Positions 31,776 through 43,640 are shown, counted from the stretch's first letter. The stretch is 64,000 nucleotides of DNA from Icerya purchasi (GCA_039619475.1 CM077115.1:514496815-514560814); one strand, 5' to 3'. The notes: a model not told the origin generated them from the sequence alone. Numbers and translations are program-made.

Positions 31776-33046
31776 AATTAATTTTTTTACTGTATTTTTT
31801 TGATTTTATGAAAGGACTCCTGAATTTTATTTTATATTTAGAATTTCACCTTCAAATGTTTATCTAGTAATGAGATGATTTTTTAAGTGATTTTTGCGAT
31901 AGTTTTAAATACCATATTTTGACGGTTTTTTTTTGGTTTTTTACCGCCCAGGGTAATCGGTCATCTTGAAATTACAGATCGTTTTAAAGGGAGTTTTAAT
32001 TGTAATTTATGTTCCAAGTTTGAAGTTTATAAGTAAACCCGTTCGTAAGTTATTGATTTCTATTTGATACTTTTGTCGTTTCTGAACCATCTTATTAGGA
32101 TTCCCCTACATTATATGTGCACATGTTCTTTATAAATGAAACCGAATTGTAAAAATTTTAAAAATCATCGCCGAAATGAAATATCGATCGTTGTGTTCGT
32201 AAAATGCGTCTTACTCGGTTGCCGATGTGACCATATCATTTTACTTGGCTCGCAAAACCGTCGTTTTGTCGGCTAGCAAAAATTACCTTTGGCTCGCAAA
32301 ACCGGACCGCCAGTTGAAAATACTTCACGTCAAGAACCGTGAGAACGCACCATTAGAATTCACCGAATTTAACGCGAAAACAAAATATATTTCAAAATAA
32401 ACCACACCACGTGACTCCTGTTTAAATATCTACTTGTATATAATTAAATTATAACCTAATTTCCGTTCAAGGGATCCAAAGTACACCTAAGTATAACCCC
32501 CCAGTGCAACAACCCTGTAATCCGATCTCTCGTCCCCAGGAAGAGACCCCAAACCATGCCCCAGGACATTCTGGTTATCCAAACCATTTAAAAATGAATC
32601 CAAGTATATTATTTAAAGCTTGAACCTAAGCTAATACACCATTTACTCTCTCATACCTATAGACCAATCCCACACATACATTTAACATACTATTAGCCAC
32701 CATAAAGGGGCATGTGCCGATCCTGCGCACACATAATCCATTTGTGCTACAGCAATTTTTTTTTAAAACTCAAAACCTAAGTATAAGTAAATATAAAATT
32801 AGCCAATGTGTAATATTAGAAATCTGAATGTAACCCCAACACCCGCTCACCCCTCCTGGTATCTCACAAAAGTACACCGCCTGTTACCCTCCATATCTAC
32901 CATAGTGTTAGCCTCTGCAAAGGTTTAGGGACCGAACCCATGCACGCTCTCGTCGCCACCAAAATAAATGCTGTGGTAACACACCTTCACACATACACAT
33001 ATACACACCACCACATGATATATATATTTATGTTTTTCAAGTCTAA
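31776..33046. other. AT-rich then C-rich intronic segment
   Basis: 31776-32430 is AT-rich; TTGGCTCGCAAAACCG occurs twice near 32250-32310. 32440-32900 is C-rich on the + strand with CCCCAGTG, CCCAAACC and AACCCCAACACCC words, like 13270-13640. No gene seen. Confidence 0.4.
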
Positions 33047-33100
33047 GTATTATAGAATTTACCTGTGAATCGTTATCTCGTGTGCGTTCGCGTTTCTGTT

Positions 33101-33142
33101 ATCAGCTCGGTAATCAGTTGTTTCGGCAGACCGGTGAGATCG
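33101..33142 (+). promoter_or_regulatory. Conserved 5' UTR motif in element G
   Basis: ATCAGCTCGG at 33101 and GGTGAGATCG at 33133-33142, matching E, H and the orphan 5' UTR. Location 45-85 nt from the element start fits an internal promoter region. Confidence 0.4.
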
Positions 33143-33592
33143 CTTCATTGTTTAATTTCGGTTTCTTCGCTGCCGCATTTAACTTTTACTTACAATTAGT
33201 AACTAATATCGATCTATTTTACGTTTATTCTTCACCTTTACATTTTAATAATTCAGTTTGTTTAAATTCACTTCGTTCTTTTTTTTCTCTTTTTCTTTTT
33301 CGTTTTATTTTCTTCTCTCGTTTTTAAGCCAGTTGATCGATGAGCTCGTCTAATAGGGGCCGCCCGGCGGCCTCTTTCAAAGACTTAAAAGTGAAACCGA
33401 ATGTTTCGCTAAACTTGATGGAGATTGACGCTGTCGGCAAGCGCAAACCTTCCGGCCCTATCTCGCCGTCCACGGGTTTGCCAAGCAAGGATCTGCGGCT
33501 ATCTCGACCCGATTCACCTAATCTCGCCACTTTAAATATTTCTAACAACAGTCCTAATACAGCTGTCGAGAATTTTATTATCGATAATAGTA

Positions 33593-33594
33593 AA

Positions 33595-33650
<56 letters not shown>
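33593..33650 (+). repeat. (AAT)n microsatellite encoding poly-Asn
   Basis: A near-perfect AAT run in the ORF1 frame; Asn-rich sequence continues to about 33840. H has a shorter Asn/Ser tract at the same place. Confidence 0.9.
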
Positions 33651-33656
<6 letters not shown>

Positions 33657-33941
33657 TAACATCGATAACATCATTTCCACTCCCACCACCACCAAAAATA
33701 ATATTAATAATAATAATGACAATAACAATAATAATAGTGATAATAGTAATATTAATAATAACAGCAGTTATAATAATAGTAACAATAACGATAATAACAG
33801 TAACACTAAAAATAACAGTAACACTATTGATTCGCACAGCTCCGATCATATTCACGATACTTTTGAAAACATTTTTCCGTCCAAATACCCAGAACCATTC
33901 AAAGTTTTCGTTGAAAACACCTCTGACAATAAAAACATTGG

Positions 33942-34017
33942 AAATTTCCACCCGCTTGCGCTGGCGAGGCTCATCAGCAAAATTTCCACCCGCTTGCGCT
34001 GGCGAGGCTCATCAGCA
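33942..34017 (+). repeat. 38-bp direct tandem duplication in G ORF1
   Basis: AAATTTCCACCCGCTTGCGC... is repeated exactly at 33942-33979 and 33980-34017. Because 38 is not a multiple of three, it shifts the ORF1 frame. Confidence 0.9.
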
Positions 34018-35278
34018 AAATTTCCACCTCCTTCTCCGACACTATCCCTCAGGGTAGAGGGCGTATCTCTATTGTCTTCCCCTCCATTTCCACCGCCAAC
34101 GACTTTCTAAACAATCGCTCCTTCTTTAATTTTAACGAGCTGAAAGCTTTAATTCCCCATAATACTCTATGCAGAATTGGTGTTATTTCTGGAGTTCATC
34201 CTTCTTTCTCTGTTGAGGATATTAAAGAACGACTTGTTTCGTCTATCCCTAGAGTATCTATTCGTCGCATCCTTCGCTCTTCCGATGGAACCAAAGTTCC
34301 CACCAGAAGTGTCGAATTAAAATTTTCCAAATCCTCTCTCCCTGAGTTTGTATCCATTTCCAAACTTCGTTTTACAGTGTCCCCAAGTATCCGTTCTCCC
34401 ACCCAGTACTCTAATTGTTTCCTTTTCGGGCATATTGCACACCATCGTCGCAGCTCTCTTCCTTCGTGTTTCCATTGTTCCTCTAAACAGTCTTCCTCCG
34501 ATTGTACGAATCTCCAGGAGCCTCCTTTTTGTCGCAACTGCAAAGGTAGTCACAGCGCCTCCGATCGAGCCTGTCCCGAATGGCAGCGGCAGAAGGACAT
34601 AAAAAGAATCATGGCTTTCGAGAACATCTCTTTTCACGAAGCCGTTAAAGTTAAATCCTCCAGTTCCCCCTCTCCAGCCTTCTCTTATGCTAATCGCGCC
34701 GCAGCCCCAATTTCCTCTTCAAACATCTCCCCAAAAGCTTCTAAATTCCCCTCTCTTCCAAGTCCTAAATCCCCCACTTTCCACAAAACTTCCAAACCCA
34801 AATCCTACTCAAAGCCTTCTCCCCAATTTCTTTTCGTTCCATCCCTTTACTCTCATTTACCATCTAATGGTTGCGCATTGAATCATGACGACTCCCCCCA
34901 ATCCAATCCCTCCATATTTTCCAGTCCCTTACCAGTTCCTCCTAGTTTTTCTCCTAATTCCTCTCTGAACGATTCTTCTTTTGTTGTCTCCCATATTTCT
35001 GCAGCTATCATGGAACTCCTTGTCTCTTTTAACATATCCTCTTCCTCCTCATTCCTTGATAGTCTTTCAGCCTTCCTATCCAATCATGTTCATTTCAACT
35101 AGACCATCTCTTTCATCCTTTGTTCTTTCTTTCTCCCTTTGGACCATCTTCCTACATCCCATTCTTTATTTGTTACTCTTATTTCTCCCTTTTTCTTTTA
35201 CGTCCGTTTTGCCAAGGATAACTGTTCACTCAGGAATCATCAACTCAAAACTTTCCTTAGTTCGAATTTTATTCCATT

Positions 35279-35671
35279 TTGCTACATAGTTATCTCATTA
35301 CGGAAGGAAGCCTACAAACTGGTCGTCAACCCAGTTCGTGCAGGTATTTCTCTCGTCTCTTTTTCAACACTATGTCGGAAAGAAGCCTACAATCTGGGCA
35401 TCAACCCAGTTCGTGCAGGTACTTCTCCCGTTTATTTTTTATTACTGACGGTACCGCTAATGGTGAGGTACCTTCAATTTTACCTGTATCTAACTTCGGA
35501 CACGTCTTCTCTCTTCTACTCATTTTTCCATTGTCAACTTCTCCTTTAAGTTGGAAGATCGTCTACAAGCGATCTCCTCTCACTTATTACACCCTTCCTA
35601 CTACCCCTGCCTTCCTTTCTTTTACTTCAATTTCAGCTGTCTTCTCCCGCTGCTTTTTCTCATTCTTTTAA
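35279..35671 (+). other. Open frame in the G spacer with a 75-bp tandem repeat
   Basis: The spacer between ORF1 (stop 35102) and ORF2 (ATG 35698) holds a 75-bp repeat (25 codons), copies at about 35301 and 35376, encoding SLQTGRQPSSCRYFSRLFF and SLQSGHQPSSCRYFSRLFF. Over the last 13 codons of this block all five base differences are silent. The frame has no ATG near its start, ends 27 nt before ORF2 and codes a hydrophobic, Ser-rich product. Each unit can form a small hairpin (AACTGG/CCAGTT; CTGGG/CCCAG). Confidence 0.4.
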
Positions 35672-35697
35672 TTCCTCTTCTTCTCCTTTTAATTAGA

Positions 35698-38600
35698 ATG
35701 TCGCGGTCTTGCGCCTTAAACATCCTTCAATGAAACTGCCGCAGCTTACGAGCTAATAAACTAAGTGTAGAATGTGTATTAGACTTCTGCAATATCCATG
35801 TAGCGCTGTTATCTGAAACTTGGCTTAAATCCTCCTCGTCTCTTGATTTCAAAGGTTATTCTCTAGTTCGATCTGACCGTATAGATGAGTATGGTGGTGT
35901 TGCGATTTTAATTAGACGCGATCTATCCTATCTCACCCACAATATCCCATTTCTTCCTCCGCCTCTTCCTAACCACCCTAACATGATTCATATTTCACTT
36001 GAAAATCTTCTCCCGAATCCTATACATATTGCTTGCGTGTACATTCCTCCCAACTCCAGCCTCTCTAGTCTTCCTTTGACTTCATTCCTTTCATCCCTAT
36101 CTGATCCATTTATTATTTGGTGGAGACTGGAATGCGCACTCCCCTATGTGGGGCTGCGCAGGGCGCAATCCTAACGGTGTGACTCTGGAAAATCTCATCC
36201 TAAACCATAATCATTTTCTCCACAATGATCGTTCTCCTACTTTCTTCAAACATCCATCTTCTTCTAGTGCAATCGACCTCTCGTTTTCATCTCCGAATCT
36301 TGGTCTTGTAAGCTCTTGGAGAACTCTCGACGGCACTTTTGGTAGTGATCATGTCCCCATTTTCCTAACTCTCAACAACACGCTTCCTTCTAAACCTTTC
36401 AGGCCCTTGCACGCTCCTACTGGCTTCTCTCCACAACAGATTGGACTAAATTTTGATCTTTGGTGGATTCCTCACTCCCCCTAATTCTGGATTTTCCCGA
36501 CCCGTCATCCCAGTACAACTTCTTCATTCAATCTCTATATTCTGCTCTTTCCACTTCCTCCCCTCCTTCTTCCTTTTCGCGGTCGTTCTTCCCCTTATGC
36601 CTCCTCTCTTTGGTGGAATGAAGAGTGTAAAGTTGCCTTCCAAAGAAGCACCGCTACTTTCAAAGCCTATCGCTCTTGTTCCTCAATATCCAACTTTTTA
36701 GCTCACAAAGAAGCCAACGCAAAAGCTCGGTACATTTCAAAATCTGCCAAGAGGAACTTTTGGAAATCATTTTGTTCATCTTTCTCTACAGATACGCCTC
36801 TCTCTAAGATATGGAAAATGGCCAAAGCGTTCAGATCTCCTCTTTCTGGGCTTCCCCACTTCTCCCATCCTTCTTTACCCAAACTTCACTCTTTCTTAGA
36901 CTCTATTGCTCCTCCGTATGTCCCCACTTTCGAGGAATCGAACATTCCCTCACTCCCAAATTCCTCAGAACCTCATTTCCTATCGTCTCCTTTCCGCTAC
37001 GAGGAACTCTTGCCCGTCCTTAACAAAACCTCTCCTTCTGCTCCTGGCTTGGACGGTCTTTCTTTCCCTATTTTTAAAAAACTCTCTCCTTCCTCGCTGC
37101 TCTCCCTTCTGAATATCTTCAACTCTTTTCTACTCTCTGGTTTTACTCCTGAGTCTTGGAATGACTTCATCGTCATTCCAATTCTTAAAAAAAAAACAGG
37201 GTTTCTTCCGTCCTATCTCCCTAGCCTCATGTCTGCACAAACTCTTTGAAGGTTTCATAAACAACCGTCTCATTTGGTGGCTTGAGCATAATAATCTAGT
37301 TCCTTCTAATATGTTCGGTTTTCGCCCCATGCTTGGCCCAGTAGATTGCATCAGTACCTTCCTTGCAGATATCTATAAATCATTCCTATCAAAAAAATTT
37401 ACTGTCACTTCTTTTATCGATGTATGCTCTGCATTCGATAATGTGCATCTTCCTTCTCTGGGCTCCAAACTCCTCTCTCTTAATCTCCCACCGGTGTTTA
37501 TCACTCTTATACTCAACCTCTTTCAACATAGAACTCTTTATCTATCTTCTCCTTCTCTTTCAACTTCCAGATGCGTCTATCGTGGGCTTCCCCAGGGTTC
37601 CTGCCTTAGCCCCACTCTTTTTAATATTTACTCTTTCGATATTGCTTCGCTTCTTATTCCCTCTTTCTCTCTCCTCTTTGTTGATGACATTTTAGTTTAC
37701 TCCACCTCAGATGATCTGCTCTCTGCCACCAACGAGTTAAATCATTCATTGTCCCATCTTAGCAATGCTCTATCTACTCTCCACCTCTCTCTTTCCCCTT
37801 CCAAGTCTTCCTGTATAATTTTTGCTCTCCGCCTCTTTAATCGTGCTTTTATAAACATCAGCGTATCTGGTACACCTATTCCCACTGTTAATTCCATATG
37901 TTATCTAGGTCTTTTCTTAAATAGTCGCCTTACATTTCACGAACATATTAATTATATCTATAATTCCTCGATCAAAAGACTTAATCTCCTCAAATCTTTA
38001 TCTCCGCTCAGATGGGGTGGAGACCCGTGCATTTGATTAATTCTATATAAATCGATTATTCGGTCCAAACTCGACTATTGTTCCTTCATTTATGGCAATG
38101 CCTCCAAGTCTCTCCTTTCGAAACTTGACACAATTCAGAATTCCTGCCTTCACCTATACATTGGCGCTTTAAGATTTTCTCCTATTCCTGCGATTCTATC
38201 CGAATCTTCCACTCAACCTCTTTCCATTCGCCGTTCACTCCTCGGTTATCGATTTTGAATAAAACGCCTCCCCATTTTGTCATCCAATATTATTCCTTCC
38301 TATCTTCATATCAAAAATCACTGGCGCTTGGCGCCTCATAGAATTCCGATTTTATCGCATATAGCTGCTCGTGTTTCCAATTTTTCTCCCTACGTTTCTT
38401 CTTATAACAGTCTTCCTTACTTTTCTTTCGATTTTAATAGCATATTGCCATATTATCAATTTCGCCTCCCTTCCAGTCCGAGCTAATTCTTCCTCTCACA
38501 ATGTAGTCAACTTCGAATTTCTTCAGCTGCTGAACTCTTCTTTTCCTTCCCATGCCTTAATCTTTTCGGATGGCTCCAAGAGTGATGGGGGCGTGGGTGG

Positions 38601-39441
38601 CGCGTATACGTCTCCTACGTTCCTGCACTCTGAGTCTTTCAGACTTCCTTTTTTCTGCTCTATCTTCTCGGCGGAGTCGATCTCAATTCTTCGTGCAATT
38701 CATTTCATATCCTCTACAAGTGGGGTTCACAAATTCCTGAATGTTTCTGATTCCAAAGGCGTTCTTCAAGCCATCTCCTCTCCTCCTTCTCATAATTCTG
38801 ATGGTTTCATCCTCTCTATTCGATCTCTTGTCTCCTCTTTGTTCTCGTCCCGCTCCATTCTCATAGACTTTATATGGGTCCCTAGTCATTCCAATATTGA
38901 GGGCAATGACTCAGCTGACTCTTTAGCTCGCTCAGCCGCCCGCGTTGGTCCTTTCCTCGACTCTTTTCTTTCCTCAGACGTTCTTTCTCTATCACGCTCT
39001 ACTCATTCCAGACTTTGGTCTGACATGTATCCAGCTTTATTCTCAAATCGCTTTTCACAGTACCGTCTTATTCAACCGGTTCCTAGTTCCCTGCCTTGGT
39101 TTCAATCTATTCCTATCTGTCGTTGTTCCACTGTTGTTTCCTTAATTAGGCTTAGAGTCAATCATTCTCTACTCCCCTTTTCTCGCTTTCGATTCGCTTT
39201 GTCCTCTTCTCCTTTCTGCTCTCTTTACACTTCTGAGCCTTCTTGTATTTGTGATTCAAATCACATCCTATTCGAATGTTCTGCACTCTCTAACGAACGC
39301 TCCTTTCTTTACGCCCAACTTTTAGTTTTGGGTCTTCCTACTCCCTTTAACGCTACCTATATTCTTTCCTTCCCATTGTTTTCAGTTATTCCATTGCTGC
39401 TGTCCTTTGTCTTTTCCATTTCTGACCGCCTGGCTATTTAG
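35698..39441 (+). pseudogene. Element G ORF2: endonuclease, RT, RNase H
   Basis: Starts MSRSCALNILQ and meets TGA where Trp of the QWNCRS motif is expected. Endonuclease motifs: LLSETWLKS, GGDWNAHSPMWG (after a frameshift near 36118), LDGTFGSDHVPIF. RT: SAPGLDGLSFPIFKK, a frameshift in an A9 run near 37190, FRPISLASCLHKLF, FIDVCSAFDNVH, GLPQGSCLSPTLF, and the catalytic box FVDDILVYS. A stop follows RWGGDPCI near 38035. RNase H: FSDGSK, FSAES, VSDSK, SHSNIEGNDSADSLA; zinc-like end CICDSNHILFEC. Confidence 0.85.
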
Positions 39442-39468
39442 CTATAACTCTTAATTTTTCATGTTGTT

Positions 39469-39489
39469 GGGTCAAGGCCGCTGGCGCCC
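39469..39489 (+). terminator. Element G 3'-terminal hairpin
   Basis: GGG, GGCC, loop, GGC and CCC in GGGTCAAGGCCGCTGGCGCC..., followed within about 10 nt by the poly(A). Same position as in E and H. Confidence 0.5.
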
Positions 39490-39569
39490 ATGGTAGAAGA
39501 AAAAAAAAAAAGTATTATAGAAATAGCCTAAGTATAATTTTTACCCTTCATAACATTACTTCCAACCAT

Positions 39570-39707
39570 TTCTTCCAGTTGAGAGTAATCGTTTTGTTTA
39601 TATCGTGTACACTCACATTCTCGTTATCGTGTTATCAGCTTGGTAATCGTTGTTCTGGCAACCAACGAGATCACTTCATTTATTATCTCTTTGTTGTCGT
39701 ATTTAAC
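39570..39707 (+). mobile_element. Orphan LINE 5' UTR of the E/G/H clade
   Basis: TCGTTATCGTGTTATCAGCT, TGGTAATCGTTGTT, AACGAGATCACTTCATT and GTCGTATTTAAC align with the G leader (33070-33185). The sequence is cut at 39707 by the T-run of element D, and no continuation with ORF1 is recognised on the far side of D or B. It is 48 bp from the G target-site duplication. Confidence 0.6.
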
Positions 39708-39863
39708 TATTTTTTTTTTTTTTATTAAATTTTATTTATGGTCGCTATATGCCATCTTAGCCTCTAGCAACCTCGAAATTTACATTCGATTTTTAAACAT
39801 TACATATAATACATTCTTTACATTTACAAAAGAGATTTCAGTATTTGCTAATACTTAACAAGC

Positions 39864-39930
39864 AAAGAAAAGAAAAGAAAAGAAAAGAAAAGAAAAGAAA
39901 AAAAGGAAAAGGAAAACAAAACAAAACAAA
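39864..39930. repeat. (AAAAG)n / (AAAAC)n simple repeat in the D 3' UTR
   Basis: Purine-rich simple repeat inside the D 3' UTR; a similar A-rich tract lies just outside D's 5' end at 45003-45028. Confidence 0.85.
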
Positions 39931-39972
39931 AGGGTCACGCAATATGTGACAAGCGTAGTTGTACATGAAAAT

Positions 39973-42440
39973 TTAAATCAATTTAAAAAGTGAAGCGTTT
40001 TTTAGAAAATCTATTACTTTTTTACTCACATTATCGTCCATTGTCAATCCTGGATGAATATTACTGAGTCCAGCTCGGGCTCTGTCTGGCTGGTAGGCAT
40101 TACAATCGAACAGGAGGTGTTTGATCGTCACTGGGTTGTCACACCGTTGGGACAAAGTTTGCGGTTCCTTGGAAATTAGATAGGAGTGAGTAAGGTGCAT
40201 ATGTCCAATACGTATTCGAGTGATCACTTGTTGTTCCCACCTGCTGTAGAGCGACACATGTACTGTGTCAGATACAGTATTTCGTGAAGCTTACTGGGAG
40301 TTTTCAGCCAAATAGAGTTCCAGTAGCTGATTGACGCCTTACGGATCATCTTGGAAGCTTCAGTAAGTGTTGGCTTATTGTCTGGCGAGAATTCGGCCGT
40401 GGTTGCAGATTTAGCCGCCTTATCAGATAATTCGTTTCCTTTGATATCGATATGGGCTGGTATCCAGACGAAGTTGACGGTTTTATTGGAGGTCCTTAGC
40501 TGTTCTAGGATTTTGTGAATACTTTGTATGATAGTATTCGCAGAGAAACGGTTTCCGATGGCATTTAGGCATGACATAGAGTCTGAGTAAATGGTGCTGT
40601 TCATGTTATCTTGTCTGTTACTTATTACTTCCAGAGTGTGGGGGATCGTCCTGGCTTCTCATGTAAAGACGGAGTTGTGGTTATGTGTCCTCGGGCCTCC
40701 AGCGTGTTGGTGTCAGAGATTACTGCATATCCGGTTTTATTGTTGATTGCCGAGCCAACGGAGTAATATTCGATACTTGAGAGATAGTTGTCCCGTAGTT
40801 CGTAGAACCGCAGTCTAAGGATTTCAGGAGGCGTGGTTCGATGGTCTTGGTCGTTAAGCTGCAGATCAATCGTCAAGTCCAGTGAATGCCATGGAGGATA
40901 ATAACCGAGCGATCGCTTATAGATCTCGAGAAGCGTAATCCCTAGCTGTGCAGCATAATAGAATACCCGAATCCTCAATGGGTTCGGCGAGTTTAGTTCA
41001 CAGTGCCGTTCGAGAGTTGGATTTTTGTATATACACTGGTACGCCGGATTGTTAGTTGTAGAGGCGATAGCTGGGGCATATTTGAGAGCGAGCTCTTTGC
41101 GTCAGATGGTCAGGGGTAGTTCCCCAGCATCTACCAGTAGGCTGTTAACAGAGCTTGTTCTAAAAGCGCCTAGGCAAATGCGACATACAGAGTTAGCAAT
41201 CGTTTGGAGAGAGTTCAAGAGTGAATCTTTGGCTGAGTCATACAAGATAGCACTGTAATCAAGTTTTGATCTTATGAGACTACGATAGATATTAAGGATA
41301 CTGCTACCCCACTGTTTTCCAGCTAAGAGCTTCATAAGGTTTAACTGGTTCTAGCAAACTTTTTTCAGTAACTTGATGTGAGTTTTCCGGGTTAGTTTCC
41401 AGTCGATTGTGAGCCCGAGGATTTTGATTTCTTCTCTCTTTTGTAGTGGTTGTTCATTGATAGATAGTTGTAAGTTCTGATTTTTATGCGAGATAATCAT
41501 GAATTGCGACTTGGCTGCTGAGAATTGGAAACCACAGTTATCAGCCCAGGCTTGGATATTATTGAGGGCCTCTTGGACGATGCGAAACGTAAACTCGATG
41601 TTTTTCCCCCAACAGGTGATCGAGTAATCGTCAACTAATAGGCGTCCTCGGAGAGGGGATTTAACAATATGTAGAGCATAATTAATTGTTGCAATGAATA
41701 AGATTAGGCTAAGCACCGATCCTTGAGGCAGTCCATTGGTGGTAACTGGCTCAGACAGGATTCCTTTTACACGAACTTTCATGGTGCACTGCGTTAAGAA
41801 GTTGATCACGAAGGCCATATGATTCCCCGTGAGCTTAAGATTCACCATTACCTTAATAACTTTATGGATCCTGGTTTTTTCGTATGCCTTCTCAATATCT
41901 AGGGAGACCATGAGGAGGTGTGCATCAACTGCCAGCACGTTACACATGTCATCTTCAAGACTTACTAGGTAGTCACTGGTAGATCTGAAGTTGCGAGATC
42001 CAAACTGGTATGGGGAAAGCAATTCATTTTTCTCCAGTTGCCATCTAAGACATCGACATTTTATTTTTTCCCATAGCTTACATAAATTGCACGTGAGTGA
42101 TATGGGCCTGTAGCTTGAGGTTTTTGAGCGATCTTTGCCCGGTTTGTGTAACGGGATAACAATCGCTTCTCTCCATTGGTCCGGAAAGGTATGGGTGTGC
42201 CAAAAGTGGTTGTAAATCGACAGGAGGTACTCAAGGTAAGAAAGTGGTTTGTTCTTGATTAGTGTGTTTGTAATGCCGTCTGGTCCAGGGCTAGAGTTAC
42301 GGCAGCTGGAGACGGCCTGGCGCAGCTCATCAAGGGTGAAAGCGTCGTTTATAGGCTATGGGTCATTTGCTCTTGTATGGGGGCTTGATTGAGAACAGAG
42401 TCCCAATCAGTTTGCGTGAAATCAGGGCCGTTTGAGTTGA
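39973..42440 (-). pseudogene. Element D ORF2: RT, RNase H, C-terminus
   Basis: RT blocks: YQFGSRNFRSTSDYL, VSLDIEKAYEKTRIH, NGLPQGSVLSLILF, and the catalytic box LLVDDYSITCW (LVDD, not FADD), then ILGLTIDWKL. RNase H: YSDSMSCLNAIGN, FVWIPAHIDIKGNELSDKAA. C-terminus: RIGHMHLTHSYL and a CDNPVTIKHLLFDC end at about 40045-40130. Stops near 41345, 41050 and 40620 interrupt it. Confidence 0.75.
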
Positions 42441-43640
42441 AGGCGAATGCATCAGCCTATAAGTTAGCAGTTTCATGCGGTTCATCTGTAGTTTTACTAG
42501 TTGTGTCTACCAATGTGGATGTGTGGAGAGGAGAGGGTTTTCCGAAAATACGTCTGATTTTTCCCCACACGACAGAGGAAGGTGTTTCGTCGTTAATAGT
42601 GGATGTGAAGGGGTTCCAACTATCCCTTTTACTTTGTTTAATTGTGCGTCGGGTGACCGCTCTGCATTTTTTAAAAGCTATCATGTTTTCTAGGCTCGGA
42701 TTTTTTTTTGTAGCAACGGAAAGCCTTCTTGGAGTCCTTGATCGCTATTTTACACTCCTCATTCCACTATGGTACAGATTTTTTTAGCGCATTGCCAGTT
42801 GTTTTAAGGATAGATTCATTGGCAGCATCGGTTATAACATTCACGAGAGCATCGATAATTTCGTTTGCAGTTAGATTGGAGAAGGATGACGATTGCGGCA
42901 GCGATCGCTCTTGCTTGGTGAGGAGTTGGTAGTAGTGGCCCCAGTTAGCCTTCTTGAGAATCCAATTCTTGGGGTAGTAAGCTGGGTCATCAGTTGATCC
43001 GTGGAAGGTGATAGTGATTGGGTTGATCACTGCTGCAGTTATCATCACTCACACGCCATTCTGTGTCACACACAATAGAAGCAGAGACAAAAGTTAGATC
43101 AATTGCACTTTGTTGGGCTGATTCAACATCAAAATGGGTGCTGGCACCGCTGTTGAGAAGTAAAGCTTGATCCAGCTCATCATATACACTTTCTATAACT
43201 TTACCGCGTGTGTCAGTGCTGCTAGATCCCCATAGCGTATTGTGTGCATTAAAATCACCAAGGATGATGTGTGGAATGGGAAATTGTTCAATGAGATCTA
43301 ATACCTCATCTCTAAATAAAGGGCGACTGTTAGGTAAATAGATATTGCAGATTGTGACGGGTCGGGCACTTTTGATTCTTACGGCGGCAGCTTCGAGTGG
43401 GGTCGTAAGTTGAAGCTCTTCTATGATCATGCTGTCCTTGACAAAGACGGCAACCCCTCCGCTCGCTCTTTTAATAATAGCTTAGTACCCGAGGATTTTG
43501 GCACAAAAGTTATCCTTAAAATTAGTTTCTTGTAAACAAATACAGTCATAGCGCGGGTTCTTCATAAGCAGTTCGAGAACTTCTTTCTTGGAGAAGAAGC
43601 CATTAATATTCCACTGTAAGATGCGCAACACTGCAGGGTT
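42440..43640 (-). pseudogene. Element D ORF2: endonuclease and linker
   Basis: Motifs: ILQWNINGFFSKKEV near 43615, CLQETNFKDNF, ICNIYLPNSRP, the catalytic IILGDFNAHNTLWG, LLNSGASTHFD, and NCSSDQPNHY near 43030, where a standard SDHxP motif would lie. Stops and frameshifts near 43475, 43025 and 42690 break it. The linker includes SKRDSWNPFTST. Confidence 0.7.

Larger units (their letters stand above)
33340..35102 (+). pseudogene. Element G ORF1, frameshifted by a 38-bp duplication
   Basis: Starts MSSSNRGRPAASFKD and has KRKPSGPISP and PSKDLRLS, shared with H. A long Asn-rich segment (AAT repeats, 33593-33840) follows, then NIGNFHPLALARLISK. The 38-bp tandem duplication at 33942-34017 shifts the frame; the original frame resumes as TIPQGRGRISIVF and runs to 35102. 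The first zinc knuckle is damaged (YSNCFLFGHIAHHRRS has lost two Cys); the third is CRNCKGSHSASDRAC. The tail is Ser/Pro-rich. Confidence 0.8.
33058..39511 (+). mobile_element. Element G: full-length I-like LINE with RNase H
   Basis: Flanked by GTATTATAGAA at 33047-33057 and 39512-39522, an 11-bp target-site duplication directly after the poly(A) (39500-39511), so the copy is full-length. Same clade and layout as E, H and J. It carries more damage than H: a duplicated 38-bp block in ORF1, a stop in the first endonuclease motif, and several further breaks in ORF2. Confidence 0.85.

Noticed and set aside
33324..33951. Long Leu- or Ile/Val-rich minus-strand frames of 134 and 139 codons
   Set aside because: They are the reverse reading of the AAT/AAC repeat in G ORF1; composition explains them.
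34196..34637. Minus-strand frames of 106-115 codons in G ORF1
   Set aside because: Shadows of the zinc-knuckle region on the + strand.
39864..39930. Regular short repeats as a possible CRISPR-like array
   Set aside because: Simple AAAAG/AAAAC microsatellite in a LINE 3' UTR; no spacers and a eukaryotic context.
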